Under the pieces are notes generated by a model. That model searched no databases. It was not told the DNA's origin and was given only the letters and a program-made list of their open reading frames with translations. A program made the position numbers and the translations under genes. Shown piece by piece: positions 9,562-17,767 of a stretch of DNA of 64,000 nt. Source of the DNA: Jeotgalibacillus sp. ET6. Lineage in GTDB: Bacteria; Bacillota; Bacilli; Bacillales; Jeotgalibacillaceae. The DNA lies in the NCBI RefSeq assembly GCF_029667115.1, contig NZ_JARUIU010000012.1, forward strand, positions 1-64,000, written 5' to 3'. How positions within the stretch are numbered: position 1 is the first letter of the stretch; each line of letters begins with the position of its first letter.

Positions 9562-9843
9562 CAAATTCTCCTGCCTTTCGCTATTAAATAAGCATTTAAT
9601 TATGTATGTAATATAACAGAAAATTTCGATATCCGTAGTAACTCCTTGAATTTTTTCATAAAACCGTTCTTTATAACTGAATAAAAATACAATCATTAGT
9701 TCAAATCCAGGGGGATAATAGTTATATTTTACAAAAAATTTAACCGGATTTGCGGCTGGACCGTATCCTTCTTCCATACATATTTGAACGTAAAAAAGAG
9801 ATACTATCCCTATCTGTGCTTTATTGGGAGAGGAGTTTTACTT

Positions 9844-10521
9844 ATGTCCGTTTTAGAATTAATTCTGAGAATCATGCTCTCCTTTTTCGTGCTATTAATT
9901 TTGACCAGGCTTATGGGAAGACAGGAAATCTCTCAACTGACTTTTTTTAATTTCGTCTCAGGTATTGCTATTGGTTCTATAGGTGCGAACCTTGCGATTA
10001 ATCCGGACGTACCTTTACGGAACGGTCTAATTGGCCTTATTTGCTGGAGCGCGATTACGATTGGGCTGGAATGGCTTGATATTCAAAGTCCAAAAATCAG
10101 ATACGCTTTGGACGGTGAACCAAAAATATTAATTAAGCAGGGAAAAATAATGGAAAAAGAATTAAAAAAAGCACGTCTTGATTTAGACGCGCTGCTTGCT
10201 CTTTTAAGGGACAAAGACATTTTTAACCTGTCGGATGTTGACTACGCCATTTTTGAAACAAACGGAAATCTTTCCGTATTGAAAAAAAGACCGCCTTTGA
10301 AAACCTCTGAATCACAGCATCAGAACGCAATGACCACAACATTACTATCAGACGGAAAAATCCATCATGAAAATTTAAAAAAGTTGAACCGTTCTGAATC
10401 ATGGCTTCACGGGCAGCTGCAGATTTCAGGGGTAAAATCACTGTCAGATGTTTTCTACGCAGGACTGCAGAACGACGGTACTTTGTATGTAGATTTTAAA
10501 GAAGATGGAATGCCGAAATAA
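9844..10521 (+). CDS. DUF421 domain membrane protein (YetF-like)
   Basis: A 225-residue protein. ATG at 9844 is chosen because GGAGAGGAG lies 8-18 bases before it. Three N-terminal membrane segments (VLELILRIMLSFFVLLIL, SGIAIGSIGANLAI and LIGLICWSAITIGLEWL) are followed by a cytoplasmic domain with LDGEPKILIKQGKI and LLALLRDKDIFNLSDVDYAIFE, diagnostic of DUF421/YetF proteins. Several relatives are expressed in the forespore and affect spore properties, but a role here is not shown. It is divergent from the M14 gene, sharing the roughly 280 bp upstream region. Confidence 0.85.
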   Translation: MSVLELILRIMLSFFVLLILTRLMGRQEISQLTFFNFVSGIAIGSIGANLAINPDVPLRNGLIGLICWSAITIGLEWLDIQSPKIRYALDGEPKILIKQGKIMEKELKKARLDLDALLALLRDKDIFNLSDVDYAIFETNGNLSVLKKRPPLKTSESQHQNAMTTTLLSDGKIHHENLKKLNRSESWLHGQLQISGVKSLSDVFYAGLQNDGTLYVDFKEDGMPK

Positions 10522-10542
10522 TCAGACCATGCTAAACAAAGC

Positions 10543-11631
10543 TTATTCTTTTCTCTGAAAAGGATGGATCAAACGGCTGGCAATTTTCAAGCCGCTTATC
10601 TTTTTACTTAATAAAAGTCTCTTAATCAGAGGCTGGCGGATGGATGCAGCCAGAAAATCAAGCTGTTTATTATTGAGCTGTTCAATACCCCTCCTTAATG
10701 TAAGTGAATCGTGGTAGCTCTTATACAGCGGACGGACAAGATCTTCATACCTTCCTTTTCCTGCAATATCATGGGCTGCGTATATACCGGTCAGCATTGA
10801 TTCAAATTGTCCAAAACCAAAGAATGGCATGATTGACCCAAAACAATTTCCTACGAAAAATGTGTTGCCGATCCTTGGAGTTACTGTTTTGCCAATCTGG
10901 TAATCCTCGAGTTCAAACGTGCTGATGATTGAAAGCTTCTGATTGAGTTTCCTGCAGCATTCAAGAAAAAATCTTTCCCACAGATCTTCCTTTTTCAGCA
11001 TCTCATTTTCCGGATACTGAGGATACACCAATATAAGCGATGCTTCCTGTTCGGAATGCGGCAGCAAATACCCCATTCCCTTTGGTGCATAGAGATTGTT
11101 AAAAAATGTGTGAACGACTGTTGCATCAAACTTGCCTTTAACGACAGCACCGATAAAACGAACAGATAAAGCTCTGTGATAAGGCTGTAATTTTTCTGTG
11201 TCTGCTGCGTCACCCGTTGCTAAAACAATATGAGTATACGATCTTGATAATTCACTATGGCTGACATTTTGATGGATCTGAATTTCACCTTGCAGCTGAT
11301 CTGCCAATTGCTTCTCAAATGACAATGCATGCTTTCCCCGTATATTAATGAAACCTAAGCTGCCTTCTATGGAGGAGCACTCATTTTCTGTCCAGATCCA
11401 TGTTTTCTGAATGTTACTTGCGGGTTTTAAGTCTATAGCGTGTTCTTCTGAAAGATATCGAACCGCATCATCGAAAGGAGAATGAAACATGGAATAAATG
11501 GCTTCAGCATAAACAAAACGATCTCCAGCCATTCCTTTTTTTTCAAATATGTCTGCCTTAAACCCGTGTTTTTCAAGAGTTAGCGCACAGGCGAGACCGG
11601 ATAATCCCGCCCCGATAATCGCTATTTTCAC
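10543..11631 (-). CDS. FAD-dependent oxidoreductase (NAD(P)-binding Rossmann type)
   Basis: A 362-residue protein beginning at GTG behind GAGGAGAG. The N-terminal IAIIGAGLSGLACALTLEKH (residues 3-22) and the downstream acidic IFEKKG form the FAD ADP-binding site. A GNTFFVGNCFGSIMPFFGFG stretch near residue 260 is the second FAD contact (the usual GD motif is GN here), as in geranylgeranyl-reductase-like and lycopene-cyclase-like flavoproteins. No partner gene is near and the substrate is unknown. It is not closely similar to the other FAD protein at 1.4-2.4 kb outside the Rossmann motif. Confidence 0.72.
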   Translation of the reverse strand: MKIAIIGAGLSGLACALTLEKHGFKADIFEKKGMAGDRFVYAEAIYSMFHSPFDDAVRYLSEEHAIDLKPASNIQKTWIWTENECSSIEGSLGFINIRGKHALSFEKQLADQLQGEIQIHQNVSHSELSRSYTHIVLATGDAADTEKLQPYHRALSVRFIGAVVKGKFDATVVHTFFNNLYAPKGMGYLLPHSEQEASLILVYPQYPENEMLKKEDLWERFFLECCRKLNQKLSIISTFELEDYQIGKTVTPRIGNTFFVGNCFGSIMPFFGFGQFESMLTGIYAAHDIAGKGRYEDLVRPLYKSYHDSLTLRRGIEQLNNKQLDFLAASIRQPLIKRLLLSKKISGLKIASRLIHPFQRKE

Positions 11632-11708
11632 ATAAATCTCTCCTCAATTCTTACTTTGTATTTAGTTTGTATCAAAAGAGAGAGTTCCATTCTAAGTTGA
11701 ATGAAAAG

Positions 11709-12554
11709 TTAATCATCCAGTTTAAATGCTGATTGGGAAATAAATTCATCTGCTGATATGGACAACAATTGCTTCATCGACGTTGCTCCTTTTTTTTGAA
11801 CATAGGAGGAGACAATATGAAAGCCAATATGATATCCAATCCATCTAGGCAGCATTTTACTGCTTGTTCCATATAAGAATTTTTGATGCTGATCTGTTCC
11901 CTTACTCAGTAACTCAGGCACAAAAACTTTTTTCCATATCTTCATCCTTTCTTTCAGTGTATATAAACCGGTCCATGGCGCTAAGAACTGCTCCCCTGCC
12001 ATCTGCTTAACCGCGTATTCTCCGAGTCCTTCAATAATCAGTGATTCTTTTAAGTTCATTTTTTCACTTGGTATATTTAGGCGGTTCAAACGGCAGACGT
12101 GATTATATTCATGGGCAAAAATAGCCTTTAAGCTGCCGGATGAAAGCTCGGACGATAAGAATAGAAACATCCCTTCTTTGAATGCTAAACCGTTTTTTTC
12201 AAAGGGCTGTTCATCCGTTTTTCTTTTTTTCCTGCTAATTGGAAGAATTATCACAGGACAATCAGGCCCATCCCATCTTTTGACTAATAGTGAGAGTTCT
12301 TTTTGGGCTATTTTCCACAGATCACACTGAACTTCTCTTTTTTCAATCATTGAAATGTCTTGCCATTCTTCTGCTTCAAACAGCCCTTGCTTCAATAGAA
12401 TATTCATTAAGTTTTTTGTAGGGATATGAGGAAAAAAAGATTTCAATGGTCCGCCAATGGCTTCCATTTGCAGAGTAGCTGATCGTTTTCTGTTATTTTT
12501 TTGACACTCTTCTATGAATGTCCTTATCCAGACTTTTGTATCAATAATCGGCAT
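11709..12554 (-). CDS. DUF2268 putative Zn-dependent protease (YjaZ-like)
   Basis: A 281-residue protein with AAAAGGAG before its ATG. The zinc signature HEYNH (H148, E149, H152) lies in AIFAHEYNHVCRLN, and SLIIEGLGEYAVKQM about 25 residues later supplies the third-ligand glutamate, the arrangement of DUF2268 predicted metalloproteases such as B. subtilis YjaZ. There is no signal peptide, so it is expected in the cytoplasm. The VxILPISRKKRKTDEQPFEK segment precedes the active site. It stands alone, separated from the spoVIF-like gene by a terminator. Substrate unknown. Confidence 0.82.
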   Translation of the reverse strand: MPIIDTKVWIRTFIEECQKNNRKRSATLQMEAIGGPLKSFFPHIPTKNLMNILLKQGLFEAEEWQDISMIEKREVQCDLWKIAQKELSLLVKRWDGPDCPVIILPISRKKRKTDEQPFEKNGLAFKEGMFLFLSSELSSGSLKAIFAHEYNHVCRLNRLNIPSEKMNLKESLIIEGLGEYAVKQMAGEQFLAPWTGLYTLKERMKIWKKVFVPELLSKGTDQHQKFLYGTSSKMLPRWIGYHIGFHIVSSYVQKKGATSMKQLLSISADEFISQSAFKLDD

Positions 12555-12655
12555 CGTTATCTCCTTTTAATTTTCCGTCTACTCATTTACTTTATTCAAA
12601 GAAGCCTACTTGGTGAGTTGTAAAGTCTGCATACATCTTTTAAAGCAACAAAAAA

Positions 12656-12705
12656 ATAGACTGTCCTCACGAATCACTTTCTTTCGTGAAGGCAATCTTT
12701 TTTAT
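12656..12705 (-). terminator. Terminator after the spoVIF-like gene
   Basis: On the minus strand a hairpin pairs GCCTTCACGAA with TTCGTGAGGAC across a short loop and is followed by TATTTTTTTG. It lies 30-80 bp beyond the spoVIF-like stop codon. Confidence 0.6.
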
Positions 12706-12737
12706 CTCTCACAAATACATAAAGCTGTCTAAGCATA

Positions 12738-12983
12738 CTACTTCTTTTTCTTCAGCATTTCTCCAAGCTGGGTGAGGTCTTTCGGAACTTTTCCGCTTAA
12801 AATTGTTTGAACCAGCATGTCTTCTTTTTCTTTTGTCACAGGTTTTTTTGCCATTGAAGATACCTTGCTGATAATTGATCTTACTGTTTTCTCATCTTTA
12901 AAATCAGCATCCTTTAACGATTTGGCGAGCTTCAAAATATCATCCATCTTTACACCGGTTTTTTTCTCGATACGATCAAACAT
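12738..12983 (-). CDS. spoVIF: Stage VI sporulation protein F-like (SpoVIF)
   Basis: An 81-residue basic protein. The N-terminus MFDRIEKKTGVKMDDILKLA and the central DEKTVRSIISKVSSMAKKPV match the SpoVIF family (B. subtilis YjcC), which acts late in sporulation in assembly of the spore coat. The length fits. It has its own ribosome binding site (GGGATGTGG) and a terminator downstream. The YjcZ-type spore gene lies just upstream on the same strand with about 120 bp between, so both could be made in the mother cell; no sigma-K promoter was confirmed by eye. Confidence 0.85.
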   Translation of the reverse strand: MFDRIEKKTGVKMDDILKLAKSLKDADFKDEKTVRSIISKVSSMAKKPVTKEKEDMLVQTILSGKVPKDLTQLGEMLKKKK

Positions 12984-13105
12984 ATTTCCACATCCCTGTT
13001 TTTTGTCATAGGTTTCTGTATAGGATATGAAAAAAGAAAAAGGATGGTATAAGCCTGTATCCCGATTGAATTAAAAAAAGACCAGAGAACTGGTCTAATT
13101 TATTT

Positions 13106-13234
13106 TTAGCAGTAAAGAGTAGCACCAATGATAATAAGCAGAATAAACAGTACTACAATCAAAGCAAATCCGCTGCCGTAGCCTCCGCCACAGCCACCGC
13201 CCCAACCGCCGCCATAGCCGCCGTATCCGTACAT
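13106..13234 (-). CDS. YjcZ-family small glycine-rich sporulation protein
   Basis: A 42-residue protein encoded behind a strong TTGGAGGTGA ribosome binding site. The N-terminal half is glycine/tyrosine-rich ([20 protein letters not shown]) and the C-terminal half is a single membrane segment ([20 protein letters not shown]). This layout is the YjcZ/TIGR01732 family of tiny sporulation membrane proteins common in Bacillaceae. It is too short for many gene callers. Confidence 0.9.
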   Translation of the reverse strand: MYGYGGYGGGWGGGCGGGYGSGFALIVVLFILLIIIGATLYC

Positions 13235-13368
13235 ATATATTCACCTCCAACATGAAATTTGAGGGTTTTAATCACTCTCTATAAAGTATGTAGCTGGAGG
13301 TAAAATGTATAGGTATATCACACAAAACAATTTTAAATTCTGTAACATCAGCAAACCAGGGACCGCTC

Positions 13369-13740
13369 TTATCGGTTAAATTCGATTATATTTCCATCAG
13401 GATCCGCGATGAACACCTGATGCCACTCCGTTTTATTCGTCCGTTTATCGAGCAGAGCCACACCTTTTTCGTTCATTCGTTTGAGAAATTCTTCAATATT
13501 GCTGACCCGAATAGCAAAATGGCCATCACGCGAGTCAATTTCCGTTGTCCCTCTCAGCGTTTTTCCATCCTCATGAACAATTAAATGAATTTGCGTGGCG
13601 CCGACCTGATACCAGGCTCCCGGGAAATCAAACGCCGGACGTTCTGAGCTTTCTGTAAAACCCAAAACCTCTCCGTAAAATTCTTTAGATCGCTCGATGT
13701 CCTTTACAAGCAGCGATACATGGTGTATTCCTTCATACAT
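13369..13740 (-). CDS. VOC-family (glyoxalase/bleomycin-resistance) protein
   Basis: A 123-residue protein with one beta-alpha-beta-beta-beta repeat pair. It opens MYEGIHHVSLLVKDIERSKE and continues FYGEVLGF, with metal-binding candidates His7 in HHVSLLV, His in TQIHLIVHE, and glutamate in the terminal FIADPDGNIIEFNR. This is the standard vicinal-oxygen-chelate pattern, used by lactoylglutathione lyases, extradiol dioxygenases and thiol transferases. Reaction not predictable. The ribosome binding site is AAAGGA. Confidence 0.85.
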   Translation of the reverse strand: MYEGIHHVSLLVKDIERSKEFYGEVLGFTESSERPAFDFPGAWYQVGATQIHLIVHEDGKTLRGTTEIDSRDGHFAIRVSNIEEFLKRMNEKGVALLDKRTNKTEWHQVFIADPDGNIIEFNR

Positions 13741-13867
13741 TTTTCAACAGTCCTTTCTTTTTATCATCATGTTATTTCTTATTATAATGGATCCTTCTGA
13801 AAGCCGCTTAATATACGATTATTTATGAGTATGCAGGGAATAGAAACGTTAACAGGAGGTGATCGGC

Positions 13868-14170
13868 GTGCCGGAATGCAGCAACTGCAGCAAGAAGTGG
13901 ACATGGACAGAATGTTTGAAGCTCTCCTTTAATTTTAACAGGGGATTGTCCTGTCCTCACTGTGGCGTCACTCAATATGCCAACTCACAAGCAAGAAAAA
14001 GGTCAGCACTTCTCTCAGGCGTGCTGCCATTTATCATAATCTTTACAAGCACCCTTTTTGATTTCTCTTTTCCAAGTGTTCTGGTGCTTGCTTTAATTCT
14101 TTTTATCATTACCCTTATGATCCTTCCATTCACCATCCGTCTATCCGGGAAAATTGAACCACTGTGGTAA
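13868..14170 (+). CDS. TIGR04104-type zinc-ribbon membrane protein
   Basis: A 100-residue protein. The GTG at 13868 is preferred because the perfect AGGAGGTGATC ribosome binding site overlaps the earlier in-frame GTG. Two cysteine pairs, CSNC (4-7) and CPHC (29-32), form a rubredoxin-like zinc knuckle with WTWTECLKLSF between, then QYANSQARKR, then two membrane segments (about 45-68 and 72-93). This is the TIGR04104 family of putative zinc-finger membrane proteins of Bacillota. Function unknown. Confidence 0.8.
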   Translation: MPECSNCSKKWTWTECLKLSFNFNRGLSCPHCGVTQYANSQARKRSALLSGVLPFIIIFTSTLFDFSFPSVLVLALILFIITLMILPFTIRLSGKIEPLW

Positions 14171-14263
14171 GGTGGTCCACCCAAATCTATTCCTTATTTC
14201 ATACGATCGAAATCCGCAGATACTCTCCTGACTTAAAGCGATAAGTCTGATGGATTAGAAAAC

Positions 14264-14480
14264 TACTGGACAAAAGTGTCTCCCCCGCGTTGTCCGGTTC
14301 ACTGCGCTTCAGGTGGACGCTTTACGCAGGGACGGCGCTGAGCCTTTCCAGGGCGTTGCCCTGTAAAGGCTCAAGCAACCGTCATATCCCGCTGGAGTCG
14401 CCACCTTCCGCTCCGTTCCCCTATTACTATTTATAAATACTACCTCGTTTTTTAAACTTTTTCAGTTTTGTCCCAGTCTC
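14264..14480 (+). repeat. Dispersed GGGACAAAA repeat, copy 4
   Basis: A 217 bp copy with a worn left end (CTACTGGACAAAAGTGTCTC) and intact right end (GTTTTGTCCCAGTCTC). The core has GGTTCACTGCGCTTCAGGTG and CGCAGGGACGGCGCTGAGCC. It fills most of the 394 bp between the zinc-ribbon gene and the small gene at 14565. Confidence 0.88.
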
Positions 14481-14564
14481 TCTCTTTTTGTGCATATTTT
14501 CCTTATTTAATGCGTATGAATAAAGAATAGACCCGAAAAAAGATATTAAAAGGGAGAATTGCCA

Positions 14565-14726
14565 ATGACGGAACAAGAATATATCATCCAAAAAGCGAAA
14601 ACGATCAAAACAAACCTGACAGACCAAACAGTCTCTCTCATTAAAGTAGTAGAGCTATTTGGGGGATGCCTGGCCACCCAATATCATAAAAAAAGTATAT
14701 CTCCATCAAAAAACACTCAGGATTGA
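14565..14726 (+). CDS. Small hypothetical protein, 53 residues
   Basis: A short gene with a good ribosome binding site (AAAAGGGAGAAT, 6-16 bases before the ATG) and a terminator-like hairpin 30 bp after its stop. The protein begins MTEQEYIIQKAKTIKTNLTD and contains LIKVVELFGG. It is polar, with no membrane segment. I do not recognise a family. Spacing and flanking signals make it more likely real than chance. Confidence 0.5.
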   Translation: MTEQEYIIQKAKTIKTNLTDQTVSLIKVVELFGGCLATQYHKKSISPSKNTQD

Positions 14727-14755
14727 ATGTATTCCTTAACTTAAATAAGCGGAAC

Positions 14756-14790
14756 AAAAAGCCTGGGACAAAAATTGTCACAGGCTTTTT
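14756..14790. terminator. Bidirectional terminator resembling the repeat's left hairpin
   Basis: AAAAAGCCTGGGACAAAAAT followed by TGTCACAGGCTTTTT makes a stem of about 10 bp with A and T tracts on both sides. It is the left-end hairpin of the dispersed repeat standing alone, and would serve both the 53-residue gene and the convergent EcsC gene. Confidence 0.7.
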
Positions 14791-14796
14791 GCTGAC

Positions 14797-15612
14797 TCAC
14801 TTTATTGTAGACCGGGCAAGGCGATCTGAAATCCTTCTTTTCTGATAGAGCATCGTTGCCGTTTCCACAAGATCCCCCACCATCGAACGATTGGCAAAGG
14901 CGCCAAACAAAATACCGGCTACTGGGACCAGCTGAAAAAGTTTCTTCCAGCCAAATTGCTCTGTAAATGTCAGTGTCACTTCCCTCCAGCCCTGAAGCTG
15001 TGACATTACTTCCTTTGAAGGATTGCTTCTATTGTCGTAATCAGCCAGCTCCCTTAGGATTGCCTGCTTTCCAACGACATCGGCTGCTGTGAATTGCAGG
15101 CATTTCAGCATAAAGACACGCTCTTTTTTATCCTTTGGATTATATCCGTGAAAGATCGCGATCTCCTGAAGTGTTTTCAAGCTTATTGCCAGGACCGCCG
15201 GTATATCAAGCACCAGCGTAAACACTCCACCGACCCCTGTCGCTGCACCCTGAATGGAAGCTGTTCTCTTTCTCTGTTCCCCCAGCTCTCCAGCCATCTC
15301 CTTCATAAGAAGTATGGGAAGATCTTGTATATCATCATATCCAGCGATAGGTTCGCCCGTTTTCATTTCAATTAAATGAAAGACATTCTTTTCCTTCGTT
15401 AAATAGCGGCCGCCGTTTTGAATAAAGCTGCCCATCTCATCAAGAAGATTGGCGATTTTTTTTTGAATAAAAGCAGGAGTTATTTTATCCAAAAAAGCAA
15501 ATGGAAGCCTGCTCAGTCTTTCCCAAAACCAGACTTTCCCCTGATCTTTTTCCCATTTCTCAATCACTTTTAATTCCTGTTCCAGGATCGTTCGAGATTC
15601 TATATGCGCCAC
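14797..15612 (-). CDS. EcsC family protein
   Basis: A 271-residue protein starting at GTG. The block GGVFTLVLDIPAVLAISLKT with preceding GAATG, and the C-terminal QLVPVAGILFGAFANRSMV, match the EcsC family (third gene of the B. subtilis ecs locus, but widespread as stand-alone genes). Two or three hydrophobic stretches suggest membrane association. The molecular role of the family is not established. It is followed 36 bp away on the same strand by the BCCT transporter's stop, so the two may be co-transcribed (transporter first). Confidence 0.8.
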   Translation of the reverse strand: MAHIESRTILEQELKVIEKWEKDQGKVWFWERLSRLPFAFLDKITPAFIQKKIANLLDEMGSFIQNGGRYLTKEKNVFHLIEMKTGEPIAGYDDIQDLPILLMKEMAGELGEQRKRTASIQGAATGVGGVFTLVLDIPAVLAISLKTLQEIAIFHGYNPKDKKERVFMLKCLQFTAADVVGKQAILRELADYDNRSNPSKEVMSQLQGWREVTLTFTEQFGWKKLFQLVPVAGILFGAFANRSMVGDLVETATMLYQKRRISDRLARSTIK

Positions 15613-15648
15613 CGCCTGTCCTGCGTAATACTTTACATACGGCAGTCC

Positions 15649-17202
15649 TTACGATGAAGTTTCATTATTTTTTCTAATATTATATTTCCAGGCAAGATCC
15701 TCATCAATCATTTTTTTCGCTGCATAGATCAGAACAAATTGAACGACAATAATCGGCAAGCCCATTAATCCTGAAATGACTTCAAGTGGAGCCAGTCCGC
15801 CAACTCGCATAAGGATTAGGCTGATCAAGGTAATAACTCCTGCAACTACGATTCTCAGAATTCTCGGAGGTTCATTTTTGCTCATATCACTAGTGCTTGT
15901 GTAAGCAGCAACCGTATAGGTAGTTGAATCAAGTGTGGTGGTGAGAAAGATAAGCGCTACGATAATGAACACTCCTATGAAAATTTCCCCAAAAGGAAGT
16001 GTCGATAAAATCATAGGAATGGCGGACATTCTTTCTTCATTTTCAACCAGATCAAGTACAGAAACATCTCCTGTCAAATACCGATGAACACCTAAACCGC
16101 CAAGGACACCTGTAGCGACCCAGGAGATCATAGTTGGAGCAAGGAAATACGTAAGAATCATCTCCTTGATCGTCCGTCCTTTTGAAATTTTCGCCGCAAA
16201 CACACTGTGAAGCATGGCCCATGTTGCACTGTAGGCAAACCAGAATACGGTATTGCTTTGAATATGGGAAGCCTGTCCCTGATAGACAGAGTCTGTATTT
16301 AGTGATATAGATAAGTAATTTGATAATAGAAAGGATACGCTGTCTGTAAAATAATTTAAAATGAAGACACCAGGACCCAAAACGATAATGAATAAAGCAA
16401 ATAATCCAGCTAAATACATATTAAAAGTGCTTAATCGTTTAATGCCTTTTTCGATCCCTAAATAAGCGCTGAGTGAAAACAATGCGACCCAGATAAGGGT
16501 GACAACAAGAGTCAGCCCAAACGTAACCTCAATTCCAAAAAGCGAAGAAAGATTATATGTGACAATCGGTGCGCCGAGACCTAATGTAACGGCTGCCCCC
16601 ATTAAAATGCTGACTAGAAATAGGACGTCAAGCGTCTTTCCTGCCCAGCCATCAGTCAGCCTGTCTCCGAGCAGAACACGGCACGCCTCTGAAATACGCA
16701 TTAATGGACGCTTTTTAACATGCAAAATATATCCCATCGCAGGTGCGATCAAAACAAAGATGGCAAAAACCTGAAATCCCCATAAAAACATACTATAGGC
16801 ATTTCCCCATAAAATAGCTTCTGCAGATCCCGGATCTACGCCGGCAGGAGGATCATTTGCAACAGAAGTCCACTGCAGCATGCCTGTACGCATAATGGTT
16901 GAACCAACACCCATTGCAATCAAAATGGAGGCGTACTCAAATAAAGTAAATCTCGGCTTTTCTGCCGGATCTCCCAGAACCACCTTACCGTATTTTGAAA
17001 AAGATAAATACAAGCCTGCTGCAACTAAAATGACACCATACCAAAGATAGCCCCAACTGAACACCTCGACAATGTAATTAAATATTTCATTAAGAACATC
17101 CAGGGAGGCTGATTCATACAAAGCGAATGGAATACTGATCCCAATAATAATCAATAATGACGGTACAAAAATTTTATAATCAATCCATCTATCTTTATTC
17201 AT
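15649..17202 (-). CDS. BCCT-family transporter (divergent)
   Basis: A 517-residue protein with about 12 membrane segments and an AAAAGGGGGAGA ribosome binding site. The family signature region is present as FWFAYSATWAMLHSVFAAKI followed by SKGRTIKEM. BCCT proteins move betaine, carnitine or choline, usually with sodium. In the typical motif the aromatic core reads WW..W.P; here it reads WAMLHSVF, so the tryptophan box that cradles trimethylammonium groups is altered and a different substrate is possible. N-terminal residues YKIFVPSLLIIIGISIPFAL open the first segment. It may share a transcript with the EcsC gene downstream. Confidence 0.83.
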   Translation of the reverse strand: MNKDRWIDYKIFVPSLLIIIGISIPFALYESASLDVLNEIFNYIVEVFSWGYLWYGVILVAAGLYLSFSKYGKVVLGDPAEKPRFTLFEYASILIAMGVGSTIMRTGMLQWTSVANDPPAGVDPGSAEAILWGNAYSMFLWGFQVFAIFVLIAPAMGYILHVKKRPLMRISEACRVLLGDRLTDGWAGKTLDVLFLVSILMGAAVTLGLGAPIVTYNLSSLFGIEVTFGLTLVVTLIWVALFSLSAYLGIEKGIKRLSTFNMYLAGLFALFIIVLGPGVFILNYFTDSVSFLLSNYLSISLNTDSVYQGQASHIQSNTVFWFAYSATWAMLHSVFAAKISKGRTIKEMILTYFLAPTMISWVATGVLGGLGVHRYLTGDVSVLDLVENEERMSAIPMILSTLPFGEIFIGVFIIVALIFLTTTLDSTTYTVAAYTSTSDMSKNEPPRILRIVVAGVITLISLILMRVGGLAPLEVISGLMGLPIIVVQFVLIYAAKKMIDEDLAWKYNIRKNNETSS

Positions 17203-17491
17203 CGTCTCCCCCTTTTCTAATTATAGGTGCTTTTTCCTATACCCTTTGAGATAGGTAGAAAACGGAAAAATTCTAATTGTTTAAATTTGGAGGGAAACAG
17301 GATATCGTGCTGGCTGTCTTAGACCATTCCAACATATGTTAAGTATCAATTAAAAGCATGAGGTTACACACCTGAAGAAAAATTGAAAAATAAAGATAGT
17401 AATAGCCCAACTATAAAAAACGGCTTTTACAGCTAAAATGATAAAACAGAAATCTCGCTATCCCTCGGCTGAAGAGAGGTGAATATTCAAA

Positions 17492-17713
17492 GAGCTTGGG
17501 ACAAAAGTGTCTCAAGCTCTTTGACCGGTTCGCTGCTCTTCAGGCGGACGCTTCCGCAGGGACGGGGGCTTGAGCCTCTCCAGGCCCTTGCCCTGGGTAG
17601 TCTCAGCTTGCCGTCAAATCCTGCAGGAGTAGCCACCTTCCGCTCCGCTCTCCTCTTACTATTGATAAATACTTCTTCATTCTTAAAATACTTTTGAGTT
17701 TTGTCCCAGCCTC
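17492..17713 (+). repeat. Dispersed GGGACAAAA repeat, copy 5
   Basis: A full 222 bp copy: GAGCTTGGGACAAAAGTGTC at the left, TTTTGTCCCAGCCTC at the right, with CGCAGGGACGGGGGCTTGAG and TCCTGCAGGAGTAGCCACC inside. It occupies much of the 565 bp between the BCCT start and the acyltransferase stop. The other part of that gap (17203-17491) shows no gene. Confidence 0.92.
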
Positions 17714-17767
17714 AGCAGCATATAAGTGTACATAAAAATTTCAATACTACTCATCTTTATCTTGTGA

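Noticed and set aside
9562-9777. N-terminal extension of the M14 peptidase frame
   Set aside because: It adds 72 residues before a perfect signal peptide and lacks a ribosome binding site; the ATG at 9561 has GGCAGGAG.
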